Assembly (NCBI RefSeq): GCF_000182565.1
Contig: NW_015971541.1
Coordinates: 1-64,000 of the forward strand
Reading direction: 5' to 3'
DNA length: 64,000 bases
Source of the DNA: Spizellomyces punctatus DAOM BR117
Lineage: Eukaryota > Chytridiomycota > Chytridiomycetes > Spizellomycetales > Spizellomycetaceae
In this document: piece after piece, positions 11,801-22,500 of the stretch
How the letters are laid out: each line of letters opens with the position of its first letter
Position numbering within the stretch: position 1 is the stretch's first letter
The notes under the pieces: model-generated
Told to the model about the DNA's origin: nothing
What the model saw: the letters and a program-made list of their open reading frames with translations, nothing else
Databases searched by the model: none
Position numbers and translations under genes: made by a program

Positions 11801-14292
11801 TTCCCCGTGTCGCCCTTATCGGTTGCACTCTTTGCCCATGTAAACTCGCCGGACTTGATTTTGATGGCTCCATGCTCCTCGTTGGGCTCAATGTAGTTCT
11901 CAATCTCTTCCTCGTTCATGAAAGTAGCGACCCGCTTCACGCATGCCCACGAGACAGCAACACCAGGAAGAGACATTGCTAAAAATTTGAAACAGAAGGA
12001 AGGTCAAAACTCATTGCGGATAAGGCGATAGGGCTTCCGGGTAACTTACACAGTTCAACAAGTGGGGCTTTCATCAGATTGAACAAGGCCAGCGTGACGA
12101 AAATGCGGTTAACGTCCAGAGGCTTTTTTTCGATAGCCGTGGATATTCCAAGGGCGGTAAGGAACATGATGACCGGAGGCAAGTTGCCCAGAAGGACACC
12201 AAAGATTTCACCAACACGGCGGATGCCAAGATGCCCAAGTTCGGTTTTGCGCAAGTCTTTTAACTGACCGTACCGGATGAGAAACAAGAGGAAGTTTCCT
12301 AAAAAGGCGAGATCCCTTCGTACCTTTTGAACAAAGAATGATTCCCAGGCGTACATTTTAATCATTTTCATGCCGTTTATAATCTCGGTCTAAATGGATG
12401 AAATAAACATGGTCAGGATAACCTTGTCATCACAATAAGTCCAGAAAAAGCCTCATACCGTTAGTCCCAGCCTTGTATCCATAACCTCAAATTGCTTGTC
12501 ACTCCATTTTTCAATGAAATTCGCATTCCACGTTTGAGCGGGACCAAGGAGCAAAATGAAAACTACAACCGAGACGGTTGACACTCCCAGTTGCGCCCAG
12601 ATCAAACCCACGCCGAACACCACTTGGACAATGGCGGCAATGACATCCGGCATGTTTGCGCCCATGAACCCGACTTCCATAGCGTCATTGGACAGAAGGT
12701 TGGAGACGTTACCGGTAGTGTTTTCCACACGCGCGCTGGGAGACAAGCGAAGACTCTTCCGGAACACCAAGCTGGCGGTAGCAATTTTCCAGCGATAATA
12801 GAGAAGCCAGGCCAACTGGCTTCCCCACACGTTCATGATGGCAGCAACCAAACCAACAAGCAGCATTCCAATGGCGATGAGATAGCCGGTAGCATGAGCT
12901 TGTGGTGAGCGCACCGATCCCTCTGATCCGTCAAAGCGATATGAGGAAACGTAGTTGATCAACGCGTCCAGTAGAAGAGGTTGCAGAAGCATGAACATCG
13001 AAGCAAGCACTTTTAGGCCCTACGATGTGAAAATCGAAATGGCAATGCATCTAAGCATACAAGCAACTTCAATGTACATCCGAAATGTGTCACGTACCAC
13101 AGCACCAATGGTCATTGCAAGCTGAGATTTGATGAGAGCAGCGCAGAGTCGTATATGGCTAGCGGCCACAATAGTTTAGATACTATCTCCCGCGTGGAAC
13201 TTTGGAAAAGGGACGGGTCTCACCTCATCTTCGCAGCGCCAGATGAAGATAACGCATCCGATAAGCGCTCGTAGCTGCGGTCAGTAGATTCTTCCAAGGG
13301 TATTCTCCTGTGGTAATAAAATTAATGTTAACGGCTAATCGAGTCATTCGAGAAAACTGAAAAACACACCAAACGTCTTCAATGGTCAGCTTGTACTTGT
13401 GGCTGTCTCGCAACTTGGACCAGATGAATCCAAATGTCAGATAGTTCAGCAAACCAGCCTTGTCCAGCGGAGTGGCATCTCCTCCGTCAGTAGATCTGAC
13501 GGATAAAGTCTCCTCGGCGAACAGCCACAGCACGGACGACACTAAAGTGCCGAGGGTCATGTTGAAGTACTGAGAAGAGGTGTCGCTCGACAAGGATAAA
13601 GTTCTCAGCTTGACGATGGAGGTGATCGCCACCCATGTCCAACAGCACACTACGGATACGCTTGGCTTCTGGCCAAGACGATGGTCGGCCAATTGAGCGA
13701 CCAGCGCAACTATCTGGGCGACGAACGTTACCACGCCGAACGCGACTGAGCCGCGAGCGTCGACATTCCAGTTAGCAAGACGAACAGCTGAGAATACTAC
13801 AGATGCTAGAGCGCATATCTACACGAAATCAATAAATTTACAGAGTCCGTCCGACGATAAAAATACGAAGGCATTCCCCATTGTGTACGTACGGTCATGA
13901 GTACGGTTCCGAGTCGGGATGGCCTCACGACGGATTCGTGCGGTTGGCGCCGGCGGGCGAAGCGGAGGACTTGACTCGAGATCATCCAAAAGGCAAACGC
14001 AGCAAGGGGCACCAAAGTGACGACGCTGTGAGTTGACAAAAGTTTAGATGTACTGTGTGGCCGCTTCATTGCACTAATTGAATGTACAGTCGAAACGGGC
14101 TACACTTACACATCTTCGAAGCAAAACGTAAAGTCGCTTGGTCGTACAAGAGAGAATGGACGCTAAACCCATGTGAAGAAGCACATTTGATGATTTTTGA
14201 CGCTCGAGCATCTTGATGGGAAGAAAACGTGAAGAATGGACAAGACATACCAGCCCTTCTGAATCCCTACATAAACCTCCGTCGCTACTCAT
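8841..14292 (-). CDS. ABCC/MRP-type ABC transporter (interrupted by assembly gap and one frameshift)
   Basis: Full-length multidrug-resistance-protein efflux pump: TMD0-TMD1-NBD1-TMD2-NBD2. Exons on the minus strand: 14292..14251, 14162..14110, 14025..13893, 13818..13370, 13307..13224, 13158..13098, 13019..12459, 12389..12050, 11978..10538, 10441 into the gap and out to 10153, 10083..9733, 9652..9317, 9232..9050, 8980..8841. Every junction keeps phase. NBD1 has Walker [10 protein letters not shown], signature LSGGQRQR and Walker B IYLLDD. NBD2 has Walker [10 protein letters not shown], the ABCC-typical degenerate signature FSVGQKQL, and [12 protein letters not shown]. The short first exon joins to '[12 protein letters not shown]', the usual ABCC opening. 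Reading '[14 protein letters not shown]' in TMD2 needs removal of one base near 10606-10608 (AAA run), 250 bp from the 100-N gap. That gap also removes about 35 residues expected in the family. The likely role is plasma-membrane or vacuolar export of the cluster product. Confidence 0.88.
10252..10351. other. Assembly gap of exactly 100 N
   Basis: One hundred N bases inside an exon of the ABC transporter, between the segments '[19 protein letters not shown]' and '[21 protein letters not shown]'. In ABCC proteins about 35 residues (about 105 nt) separate these two parts, so the true gap is probably close to its nominal size and hides no extra gene. Confidence 0.9.
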
Positions 14293-14553
14293 GACGTCCT
14301 ACGATGGCCAACGGAAACGGGGACGATGTGCCTCTTCTGGCGGGCAGTTGCTTCCAGAAAGGGCTTTCCCCCCACCGCCAGGCTTTATAGACTTTTATGT
14401 CAGCGGAGCGCCAACCTTTCGGCACTTCCCAATCCAGAACATTAAATGCTCCGCGCAACGGTGCAAATGTTATCTAAAAATTAAAAAGCTCCGCGCTCTC
14501 GTTCCGCGTACCAGGGTTACGGCCGGGACAGCATTTCTTGCATGCTGACTCAG

Positions 14554-14599
14554 GATTAGGTTAAGGTTAGGTTAATAACTAAGGTTAACGAAGGTTAAC
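14554..14599. repeat. Degenerate AAGGTTA-type heptamer array
   Basis: Five to six imperfect copies of an 'aaggttaa'-like word follow one another just upstream of the ABC transporter start, spaced 7-10 bp apart. It could be a cluster of binding sites or merely simple repeat. The unit differs from TTAGGG, so a telomeric origin is not supported. Confidence 0.4.
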
Positions 14600-14625
14600 A
14601 AAGTAGCAAGAGTTTGGACTAGTCC

Positions 14626-14802
14626 ATGATCTTATATTTGACTGACAACAAAGTGGCTATTAAGAGACGGCGAATAAGCGCCTCTAAGGAATGTCTACGG
14701 GCATGTATAGCTGCTGCCTTTGAGAGGCCACATTGGCGCACTACCAAAGGCACCAGGAAAGATATAATCAATAATGTCTATATAACGCACCAAAAATGAC
14801 AG
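14626..14802 (+). other. 58-codon open frame, relic or chance
   Basis: An ATG-to-stop frame of 58 codons lies between the ABC transporter promoter and the 3' end of the PhyH gene. Its translation is basic and contains 'AIKRRRIS' and 'RTTKGTRKDIINN'. The composition looks protein-like, but no family is recognised and no splice partner is evident. It may be a fragment of a mobile element; weak. Confidence 0.2.
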
Positions 14803-14843
14803 TCGTTGGGTCTGGGGTCCCTACGAAGCTCCACCATCTCTAT

Positions 14844-15990
14844 TTATCGCAATTGCCCTTCCCTGGCAATCACCGTCGGCTGCGGCTCTTTCGGGCTTCG
14901 ACGTTGCGCTACCAAACTCGGGCAGTTTGTTGACGGGCGCACGGGAGTGTATTCCCTGCTCGCCAAAAAGTACGGCCGAGTCCCTTCGACTGGGGGCTTG
15001 TTGTGCACCGTATTGTAACTGACAATGACTACTTTGCGATCCAACGGAGATAGATTGGCAGGTGATGCGTGGTAAACAAGCGGATGCATCAGCCAAACGT
15101 CTGTTTTTGCGTGGAGAAAGTACGATAGATGTTAATGTGGAAATGGACAGTTTGCTTGTGGCGGGAGCAGTGGGATCGTGTCTTGCAGTTGCACAAGAGG
15201 GATTGAATAGTTAACCTACCTCCAGGTTGACCTCGTCCCAAGACCAAGCCATATTCCGAGACGGCCGCTGAAAGGACGTCCTTCGAGATCGTGTACTTTA
15301 GATTTTCGGTAATTGAGCTCATGTAAGCCGCGGTTATCTTGTCGCTTGGATCCTGGCCGCTAGCTGAACGGGCCATACGTTCGCGGGCAAATCGACGGTG
15401 ATTTTATGAGATAGAGGGACAAACATCGGGGCGCCGTTGAATTCGTCGACAGTGTCCAGATAAATAAAAAAGTTGATGGCGTTCGCCGTTGGGAGAAAAT
15501 CATCTTCGGGACCTTAAATGGATCAGGTAACTGGTGACCTGGGAGACTGTCGAGACCATGTAGCTCAATATAGGGTCAAAGAAAAAGGGCACCAGTACAC
15601 TACGTCTTGGTGCCAGGGCCACACGCCACCGTCGAAAGCGGCTTTCACATTGATTTTAAACTGGCAAAAGATCGTTAGACCAGGATTAGTTAGATTTGCA
15701 CAACAACTTACTACGCTAATTATAGCAAAGTAGGGATTACCTGGTGAACATAGACGTCGTCTTTGAGGATGTTCGCCGCAACCGAAGCCAATTTGGGAAG
15801 TGCAGCCAACTTTTGAAACGTGGGATTCTTTAGATGAGAAGCGTCCAGTCTGTTGGAGCTCCTCGGCAGTTGCAGCACGCAGAACAGACACTTCCTCTGG
15901 AGAGAAGTAGTTGGGAATGTAGAGGATCCCTTCGTGGGCGTATGTCTCCAGCTGCTTGTGGGTGAGAGGCAATGTGTCTACCGGTATCAT
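14844..15990 (-). pseudogene. PhyH-family Fe/2OG dioxygenase, damaged
   Basis: Recognisable phytanoyl-CoA/ectoine-hydroxylase-like dioxygenase. Pieces in order: 'LTHKQLETYAHEGILYIPNYF' (N-terminal helix and strand), 'NPTFQKLAALPKLA', 'ILKDDVYVHQ', 'FDGGVWPWHQD' (His-x-Asp iron ligands), 'INFFIYLDTVDEFNGAPMFVP', 'LKYTISKDV', and 'HPLVYHASPANLSPLDRK' with the distal His and the 2OG-binding Arg. Two introns are clear (after VYVHQ, and after 'GLVLGRGQPG'). The parts do not join in one frame. About 20-25 residues and the frame are lost after 'EEL' (near 15855), the junction after 'VVYW' is one base off, and an A appears missing near 15396 in 'SHK'. Either the gene has decayed or the assembly carries several indels; the active-site motifs themselves are intact. 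It lies back to back with the TMLH-type gene. As a live gene it would be another monomer or product hydroxylase. Confidence 0.6.
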
Positions 15991-16743
15991 GATGAGGATA
16001 TCTTTGCCAATGGCAATTGAGTTGAGAGGAAGAGGCCCGGAGAGAACGAAAGTATTGCAAAACGACTAAGGATGCGCACAGAGTCTTGGGTGATGGTGGT
16101 ATGCGAGACACAGTCCGCGGGGGAGTTTTTATCTTGACCTTAACTAGGTCAGGCCAACCCAAAATCTTTCACTCTCTGCGCCAATGTCCGTAGTGCTCTC
16201 CATTTGGCAACTTTGTGAACTTCTCCACTTGGAAAAATCCCTGCGGAATTCTCTAACTCATGTGAAATGACAACTGGACAAAATATCTGGGGACCGACAG
16301 GCTTGCTGCCGCAACGTTCGGAGAGTTTTCCCTGGAGCATTAAAGCCAACACTGGCGATGTTAGTTTGCAAATACTACACCCCGAGCCGGCTTGGAGCGG
16401 ACGGGAATGAATGCCTGCCTTGACTGCCAAAAAAGATCCGCCGCGGTGAGAACAGGACGCGCCGAGACCATCAACCAAGACCGTGAATAGCGGCCACTTT
16501 CCCGCTCCCGTTCCCGGCTAGTTGCACGCAACCTCTCTCTGATACGAGTGAAACCGTGATCAATGGAGGCTATGCAATGGCTGTTGAAAGGGAGCGAAAC
16601 GGCTGGGAGTGGTGGCTCTTGCCCACCGCCAAAATGATAAAAGCTTTTGAAGATTTCTTGTCACCCTTGCACCCCCAGTTTATGACCAAGTTGAAAGTCT
16701 GCAAGGAGATTCAATCAGCTTAAAGCGTCATATTGAGAACAAG
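15991..16743. other. Divergent promoter spacer
   Basis: 753 bp between the start of the PhyH gene (-) and the start of the TMLH-type gene (+). The only open frames are short and without motifs. It should hold both promoters; no clear TATA box was found. Confidence 0.5.
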
Positions 16744-18393
16744 ATGCCTTCGGAAACCCTAACTAGCGCTACTTTCACAACTGCTGGGCACAAGGCAAGT
16801 TTTAACTGATTGTTTCCCCAGCATTGTAGCAGGATTTCATTACTGTTGCGACGATTAACTCTTCTCCTCTGGCCCTCCTCCTCTATCGCTGCAGGCCCCT
16901 TTTCAAAAGGTTCCATCTGCATACGTGCACAAGGCATCGAAAATTTTTGTCCGGTTCGACGATGTGGAGGAATCCACCTTCCACTGTGTGTGGCTCCGAG
17001 ATCACTGCAAATGCTCTGAATGCTTTCACCCGCACACCAAGCAGCGTCTCTCCGATGTGACTCGGTTGCCGCTGGACATCTCAGTTATGAGCCTTGAAGT
17101 GACGCCTGATGGAAAGCAGCTGCGAGTGTCATGTAAGTTACAATGTGATCCCTATCCTATAAGCCCAAACTAGATGTCTTGAGTCTCGAGGGATGCTCAC
17201 CACTCGAGATGTATGTTAACAGGGCTTCAGGAGCCACACGTTAGCGTCTTCGATCTGGAATGGCTGCGCTACAATTCCTACAACCCTCCTTTGCGCAAGG
17301 CTAAGGAGTGAGTGTTCCGTTCAGAGATAGATGGCACAATAAATGCTGACATTTGTGTCTTCGCAAAAGAAGACCTCAACTCTTGTGGCGGGCCGACGAT
17401 CTCGTACAGAATTTACCCGTCGTTCCATACGCAGAAGTCATGGAAGACGACAATCTGCTCAAAACGTGCCTGTTGCAAATTGTAAGCCGTCGCTCGCATC
17501 TTTAGCTTCTCAATCTGATTAGGGGAGAGTTTCCGTGCCATATGCTGCCACTGAATGCACTTTGTGTTTCGCCGTCTTGATGCTGAAATCTAGGAAACTT
17601 TTGGAATCAGTTTCATTGACGGCATTCCATCCACCGTAGAAGCGACCGACGCTCTAGCTCGTCGCATCACCTTCGTTCGTGAAACTCACTACGGCCAAAC
17701 GCATCTTATTTCTGCGGATCTTGCCCACGGAGACGCAGCATTCATGCCTGTTCACCTTCCGGCTCACGCCGATACTTGTTACTTTACGGATTCCGTAGGG
17801 TGAGTACCCGGATAGATACGAAATTAAATTACGCAAAACAATGACCTCAAGTCCGTTTTTTTCACAGGCTCCTGATGATGCATGTGCTGCACCATACAGG
17901 CGGTACGGGCGGCGAATCCACTTTTGTTGACGGCTTTGCCGTGGCTGAACACCTCAAGAGGGAGCACCAGTGGGCATACAAAGTGTTAACCAAGGTCCCC
18001 GTGAGTTTCCATTCGGCAGGTGACGAGGAAACGTTGGTGGAGCCAATCCACGCCTCTTCAATCCTGCGCGAGCACCCGTTGACAGGAAAGCTTCTCCAAA
18101 TCCGACACAACAACGAGGATCGCTCCGTGCTGCGGGAAGTGGACCCGCACGATGTGTCGGCTTTCTATGCAGCTTTAAAGCTATGGACCGGCCTACTCAA
18201 AGATCCCGTGTTTGAGTACCGCATCAAGATGCCCCGCGGGTGCGCGGCCATGGTGGATAATTGGCGTGTTCTGCATGGACGTACGGCTTTCACTGGATCT
18301 AGAGTCATTGCCGCCAGTTACCTGAATCGAGATGATTACAAGAGCAGGGTGAAAACGCTCCTGGATGGCAATGTTTCCAAGCGCTTCTTGTAA
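16744..18393 (+). CDS. TauD/TMLH-type Fe/2OG dioxygenase (trimethyllysine dioxygenase homologue)
   Basis: Family reaction: 2-oxoglutarate-dependent 3-hydroxylation of N6-trimethyllysine, the first step of carnitine synthesis. Exons 16744..16794, 16895..17132, 17223..17307, 17370..17481, 17594..17799 and 17868..18393 are phase-consistent and give about 405 aa. The N-terminal domain has 'VWLRDHCKCSECFHPHT' (zinc-type Cys/His site), then 'FDLEWLRYNSYNP'. The catalytic domain has HAD in 'HADTCYFTD' (His-x-Asp), 'GGTGGESTFVDGF', and the distal His and 2OG Arg in 'DNWRVLHGRTAFTG'. The first intron begins with GC in a perfect AAG|GCAAGT context, a GC-AG intron; without splicing there, a stop follows at once. 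The gene sits directly upstream of the NRPS on the same strand, so it may hydroxylate a lysine-like or other residue for the peptide. It could equally be the ordinary carnitine enzyme. A second genomic TMLH copy would favour the cluster role. Confidence 0.85.
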
Positions 18394-19553
18394 AGAATCA
18401 AGACAGAAGGAAGATTCTTTTAGGACTTGTTAGATGCTATACATGATATATGTTAGAGTCATCTCCTTCCAAGTGTGATTCAGAGTGCTAGTGAAAGTTT
18501 TGGCTATATGTCATTGGTTAAACATTAACAGTTTGTTTGTTTGTTGAATTGTTATTGCGCCAATTATCAGCATGATAGACATCCATAATTCATGCTATAT
18601 TGGCTGGCGTAACGCCCATAGCGAAAAGACAATGTTGACCTCATCAGGCGAACTTCCTACCAATGGAAATAAGTTTTCCTACGTGCGCCCCCGCACAACA
18701 AAGTATATGCAATCTCCGAGAAGGCTGTGGCAGCGGCGGCCGCGGGGGTCAGCTCATTTCCACGAACGCAATCACCTATGCAGGTGTCGCCATGTATCGC
18801 CTTATCAAATCTCGCGGAGATTTCCCAAAGCGGCAGGGATATTGCCCGATAAAATCCTTTGGAAAAACTCCGGAGACCCGTCGTTTGTTTGCGTTGACCG
18901 CGGGTGACAATTGCCAACGGTATGGCAGCGATTTTTGTTTTGATAGCCACGACTCCGACAACAACGCCTTCCGATGGACGTTCCGCAAGACCTCCCAAAA
19001 TGCTCCGCGACGGTGACAAGATGAGGCCGCGGATCGCTGATCAGAATGCGTTTTGCTCTTTTTTGTTGGTTGCACAGCCATCGTCTTACCCACCGCGGAA
19101 AACACCGCGTGCAGAGTAGGTCCATCACCAGCGGGGCATTTATGGCACATCTTTCCGTTGCAAACAAGGCACCTTTCGGGGAAGGTGCCGGCAAACGCAG
19201 GGTCAAGCATCTGGTGGTCTGTGATAGGTCCGCACCTCCACTCCATGTTTGCCTACATGTGTGCACCTACGCATCATTTTATCGGCAGCAGATTCCTCAA
19301 AACTCCGCTCATGGCGAGTTTTCATACTTTCAGGCTTGTCCGAGCGCCCACCGCTGGGATGGCTGGTCTACATCAGTCTTGGTCATGCAATATAGGCTCC
19401 ACTTGGTACACTGCTGCGGATCAGATAAACTCCAGACTAGGGACAGCAACCCTAGCGCTCCTGTTATTAAACCTGAGTTCTATTAGAATTCATCAACTTC
19501 TGGAGCCTCTCCTAGTCTACCATACTTTCCTCCCACGAGTGCCATCTATCAAC
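18394..19553. other. Intergenic spacer upstream of the NRPS
   Basis: About 1.16 kb between the TMLH stop codon and the NRPS TATA element. Several overlapping open frames of 100-170 codons occur on both strands, but they overlap each other and show no motif, so they are treated as chance frames. It probably contains the NRPS promoter. Confidence 0.5.
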
Positions 19554-19560
19554 TATATAT
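19554..19560 (+). promoter_or_regulatory. TATA-like element before the NRPS
   Basis: TATATAT lies only 13 bp upstream of the first ATG (19573). If it is a working TATA box, transcription would begin near 19585 and translation at the next in-frame ATG (19630, 'MPAPAAF'), making the protein 19 residues shorter. It may also be a chance AT run. Confidence 0.35.
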
Positions 19561-19572
19561 CGTGACAAAACA

Positions 19573-22500
19573 ATGTCACTCCTTTCTGATACACACGAGC
19601 AACTTGACTATCTCAAGAGTTTTGCGGGTATGCCTGCCCCAGCTGCTTTCCCCTTGCCTCCACCAGAGGCTGATGCGGTGCGGGAAGACAAACCAGACTC
19701 CATCACTTTCGAACTGCCAACGCAGCTGGTACAACAAGCGGGGAGATTGTCCCACACTCATTGTTGCGGAATCCGGGCGGTCTTGTACGCTGCTTGGGCC
19801 ATTGTTCATTCGCGGTACTTGAGTTCCGAAGATGTAACATTTGGAGCGGACATCGAGGACCAAGAAAGGCTTGATGGACCATTCTGTCCGCGACCTGTGC
19901 ACGCGGTACTGTCTGCTCATGATCTACAAGCGAGCAGATTGGTCCGTTCTATACACGAGGCGGTCTCCTCCGCGAACACCGGCCTTACGTCGCTTGATGC
20001 AATTCGCGAGGCGGCTGGAGTTTCGTCCGGCGAGCCCTTATTTCGACTTGCGATTGGATTCTGGGATTCTCGGGTGCTAGCTCAACTCACGAACGAACTC
20101 CCTCTGATTGTTTGCTTCGGAAAGCCAATAGCTGATGCACCCATTCAAGTCGAAATACTCTTTGCCGGGTCCGTCTTCGAGTATCGCGCGATGAAAGCGC
20201 TTGCTGGACATTTCTCCCAAGCATTGCAGGGTCTGGTCGGAGAAGGCGACCCTCGTGTAGCGGACATAAACATCTTGACACCGGAAGAGTCGAGAGTGAT
20301 TCTTCACGACTTCAACGACAACCGGCAGGAGGTGTTTGAAAATGACTTGGCTGCGCTAGACAAGTGGTGCATGCAGATTCCATTCGAAAAGAAGGTAATC
20401 TCTATCAAGTGAGAGCTTCTTGAGTGTGATGGATGCACCTCAACTTGGCGAATGCACTTTTCTTTTCTCCGTAGGTTAAGCAACACTCTGAAATGAATGC
20501 TGTCGAGCACTACCACCGTAGCATCACTTACGGGGAGCTAAATGCACACTCGAATCGCATGGCTCACGATCTCCGCCAAAAAGGCATCAAACTTGGAGCA
20601 CCCGTGGGTCTGCTCGTAACCCGATCGATTGAAATGATTGTTGGTTTTTGGGCAATTATCAAGGTAAGCCTACTTCCAATGGAGCTGTCTCAAGCGTCGT
20701 GATTTGATCACCCGTTAACCTTTGTGTTCTTCTCACCTTTTTCGTTGCAGTCCTCTGGGGCTTACGTCCCGATCGATGCTAGCTTTCCCCCTGCACGGGC
20801 GCAGTACATGCTGCAAGATGCAGGCTGCGTGGCTTTAGTCACAACATTGGCTGACGACAATCAAATACGTGCTTCCATGCCGTCTGACATGAACATTCCT
20901 GTGTTGAAAGTACAGGATTTCGGGAATGGACCCATCGACGTGGAAAACCCAACCTTAATAAACAACAGCGAAGACCTACTATACGTGGCCTATACTTCTG
21001 GAACAACAGGCCGACCAAAGGTAGTGGCCGATTCTAGTTGGCGCATCAGCACATTGCTCATCCCCAACTTAATGAAAACCGTAAACAACAGGGCGTCGAG
21101 ATTCCACATAGAGTCATGTATAACCTCATCCTTCATGGAGCGGGTGGTCTTGGGAACACTGACGGAACGAGAATGATGCAGTTCAGCTCAATTGGTTTCG
21201 ACAACCTCGGCTGGGAGATTTTTGCAACGCACTGCAGAGGAGGCACTCTGGTTGTGCGCCCCGACGATCTTGGAGAAGATTTCGAGCAAGCGTTGTATCG
21301 GATCGATACAATTCTTATCACCCCGTCCGCTCTTTCCATCGTAAGCCCGGACCAATATCCAAACATCAAGAAAATAATTGTTTCTGGCGAGCCCAGCAAC
21401 GCAGGGCTCACAAAGGCGTGGGGCGATAGAGTCATCTTGCTAAACGGTTATGGCCCGGCCGAAACCCACGCAACCCATATTGGTATCAATATTCCGGGGA
21501 AACCCATAACTGTCGGCCGCGTCATTCCTGGCGACACCTGCTACATCCTTGATGACCGGATGCGACCTGTTCCAATCGGAGGTGAAAAGAGTCTCCATGC
21601 CAATTTCTGTAACTTCAATTTTTAACTGAATCCTGCTCCGATTCCGTAACAGTTCCGGGTCTTATCTGGATCGGCGGCACTGGGGTCGGGAGGGGTTATA
21701 GAAATCTTCCTGACCTGACTGCCCAAAAGTTCAAACTTGACCCTTTCGCCAAGGACGGAAGCAAGATGTACAATACGGGCGATTTGGGCAGATGGACCAA
21801 CAGAGGAGAATTGGAAGTAATTGGCCGTGCGGATCATCAGGTCAAAATCAACGGTTTTCGGGTGGAATTGGGGGAAGTGGAAACAATCCTAGGGAAGTTA
21901 CCGTCCGTCAGCAATGTGGTCGTCTTGTTTGAGTCCAGACAGCTGGTTGGATTCATTTCGCCGCATACGTTGAACGTTGACATGCTGCGGAGCGAAATGA
22001 AAAAGGTAAAAGCTCTCTGCCTTACTGTCTGACTGTTGTTCTTGGAGTACTCAGAGGTGCTCGCGTTCGTTCAGATGCTGCCGTACTACATGGTCCCGTC
22101 CAAGCTTATTGCCCTTGAGGTGCTGCCAATGACTGAGAACCGCAAGGTGGACCGTCGGATGCTTGCGGCCATGCTACGCAGTGAAGCCACCGGTCGAGAT
22201 GCGGCTCTCCCAGCTTCTACGCCCCGTTTCGTCAACCGTTCCGCAGCTTCCGTGCGTCTCTCGCCTCAGGAGACCACAGTCGCTTACATCTGGGCGACGG
22301 TTCTGAAGATTCCCGTTGAGGGAATCACCTCTGAAACGTCATTTTTAGCCATCGGTGGTGATTCTATCTCAGCTATATTGGTGTCAGCCCGTCTGCGAAG
22401 AGTGTATGGGTTGTACATCTCCCCGACTGTGATTTTCGATAAGCATGTCTTGAAAGAGCTGGCTTCGCTTCCTCTACTCTCTCCGGCAAACCAAGCGGCA

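Noticed and set aside
14554-14599. Telomere-like repeat
   Set aside because: The unit is AAGGTTA-like, degenerate and very short; it does not match TTAGGG and lies inside a gene cluster.
18657-19246. Overlapping open frames upstream of the NRPS on both strands
   Set aside because: They contradict each other, lack motifs and splice links, and fall in a promoter spacer.
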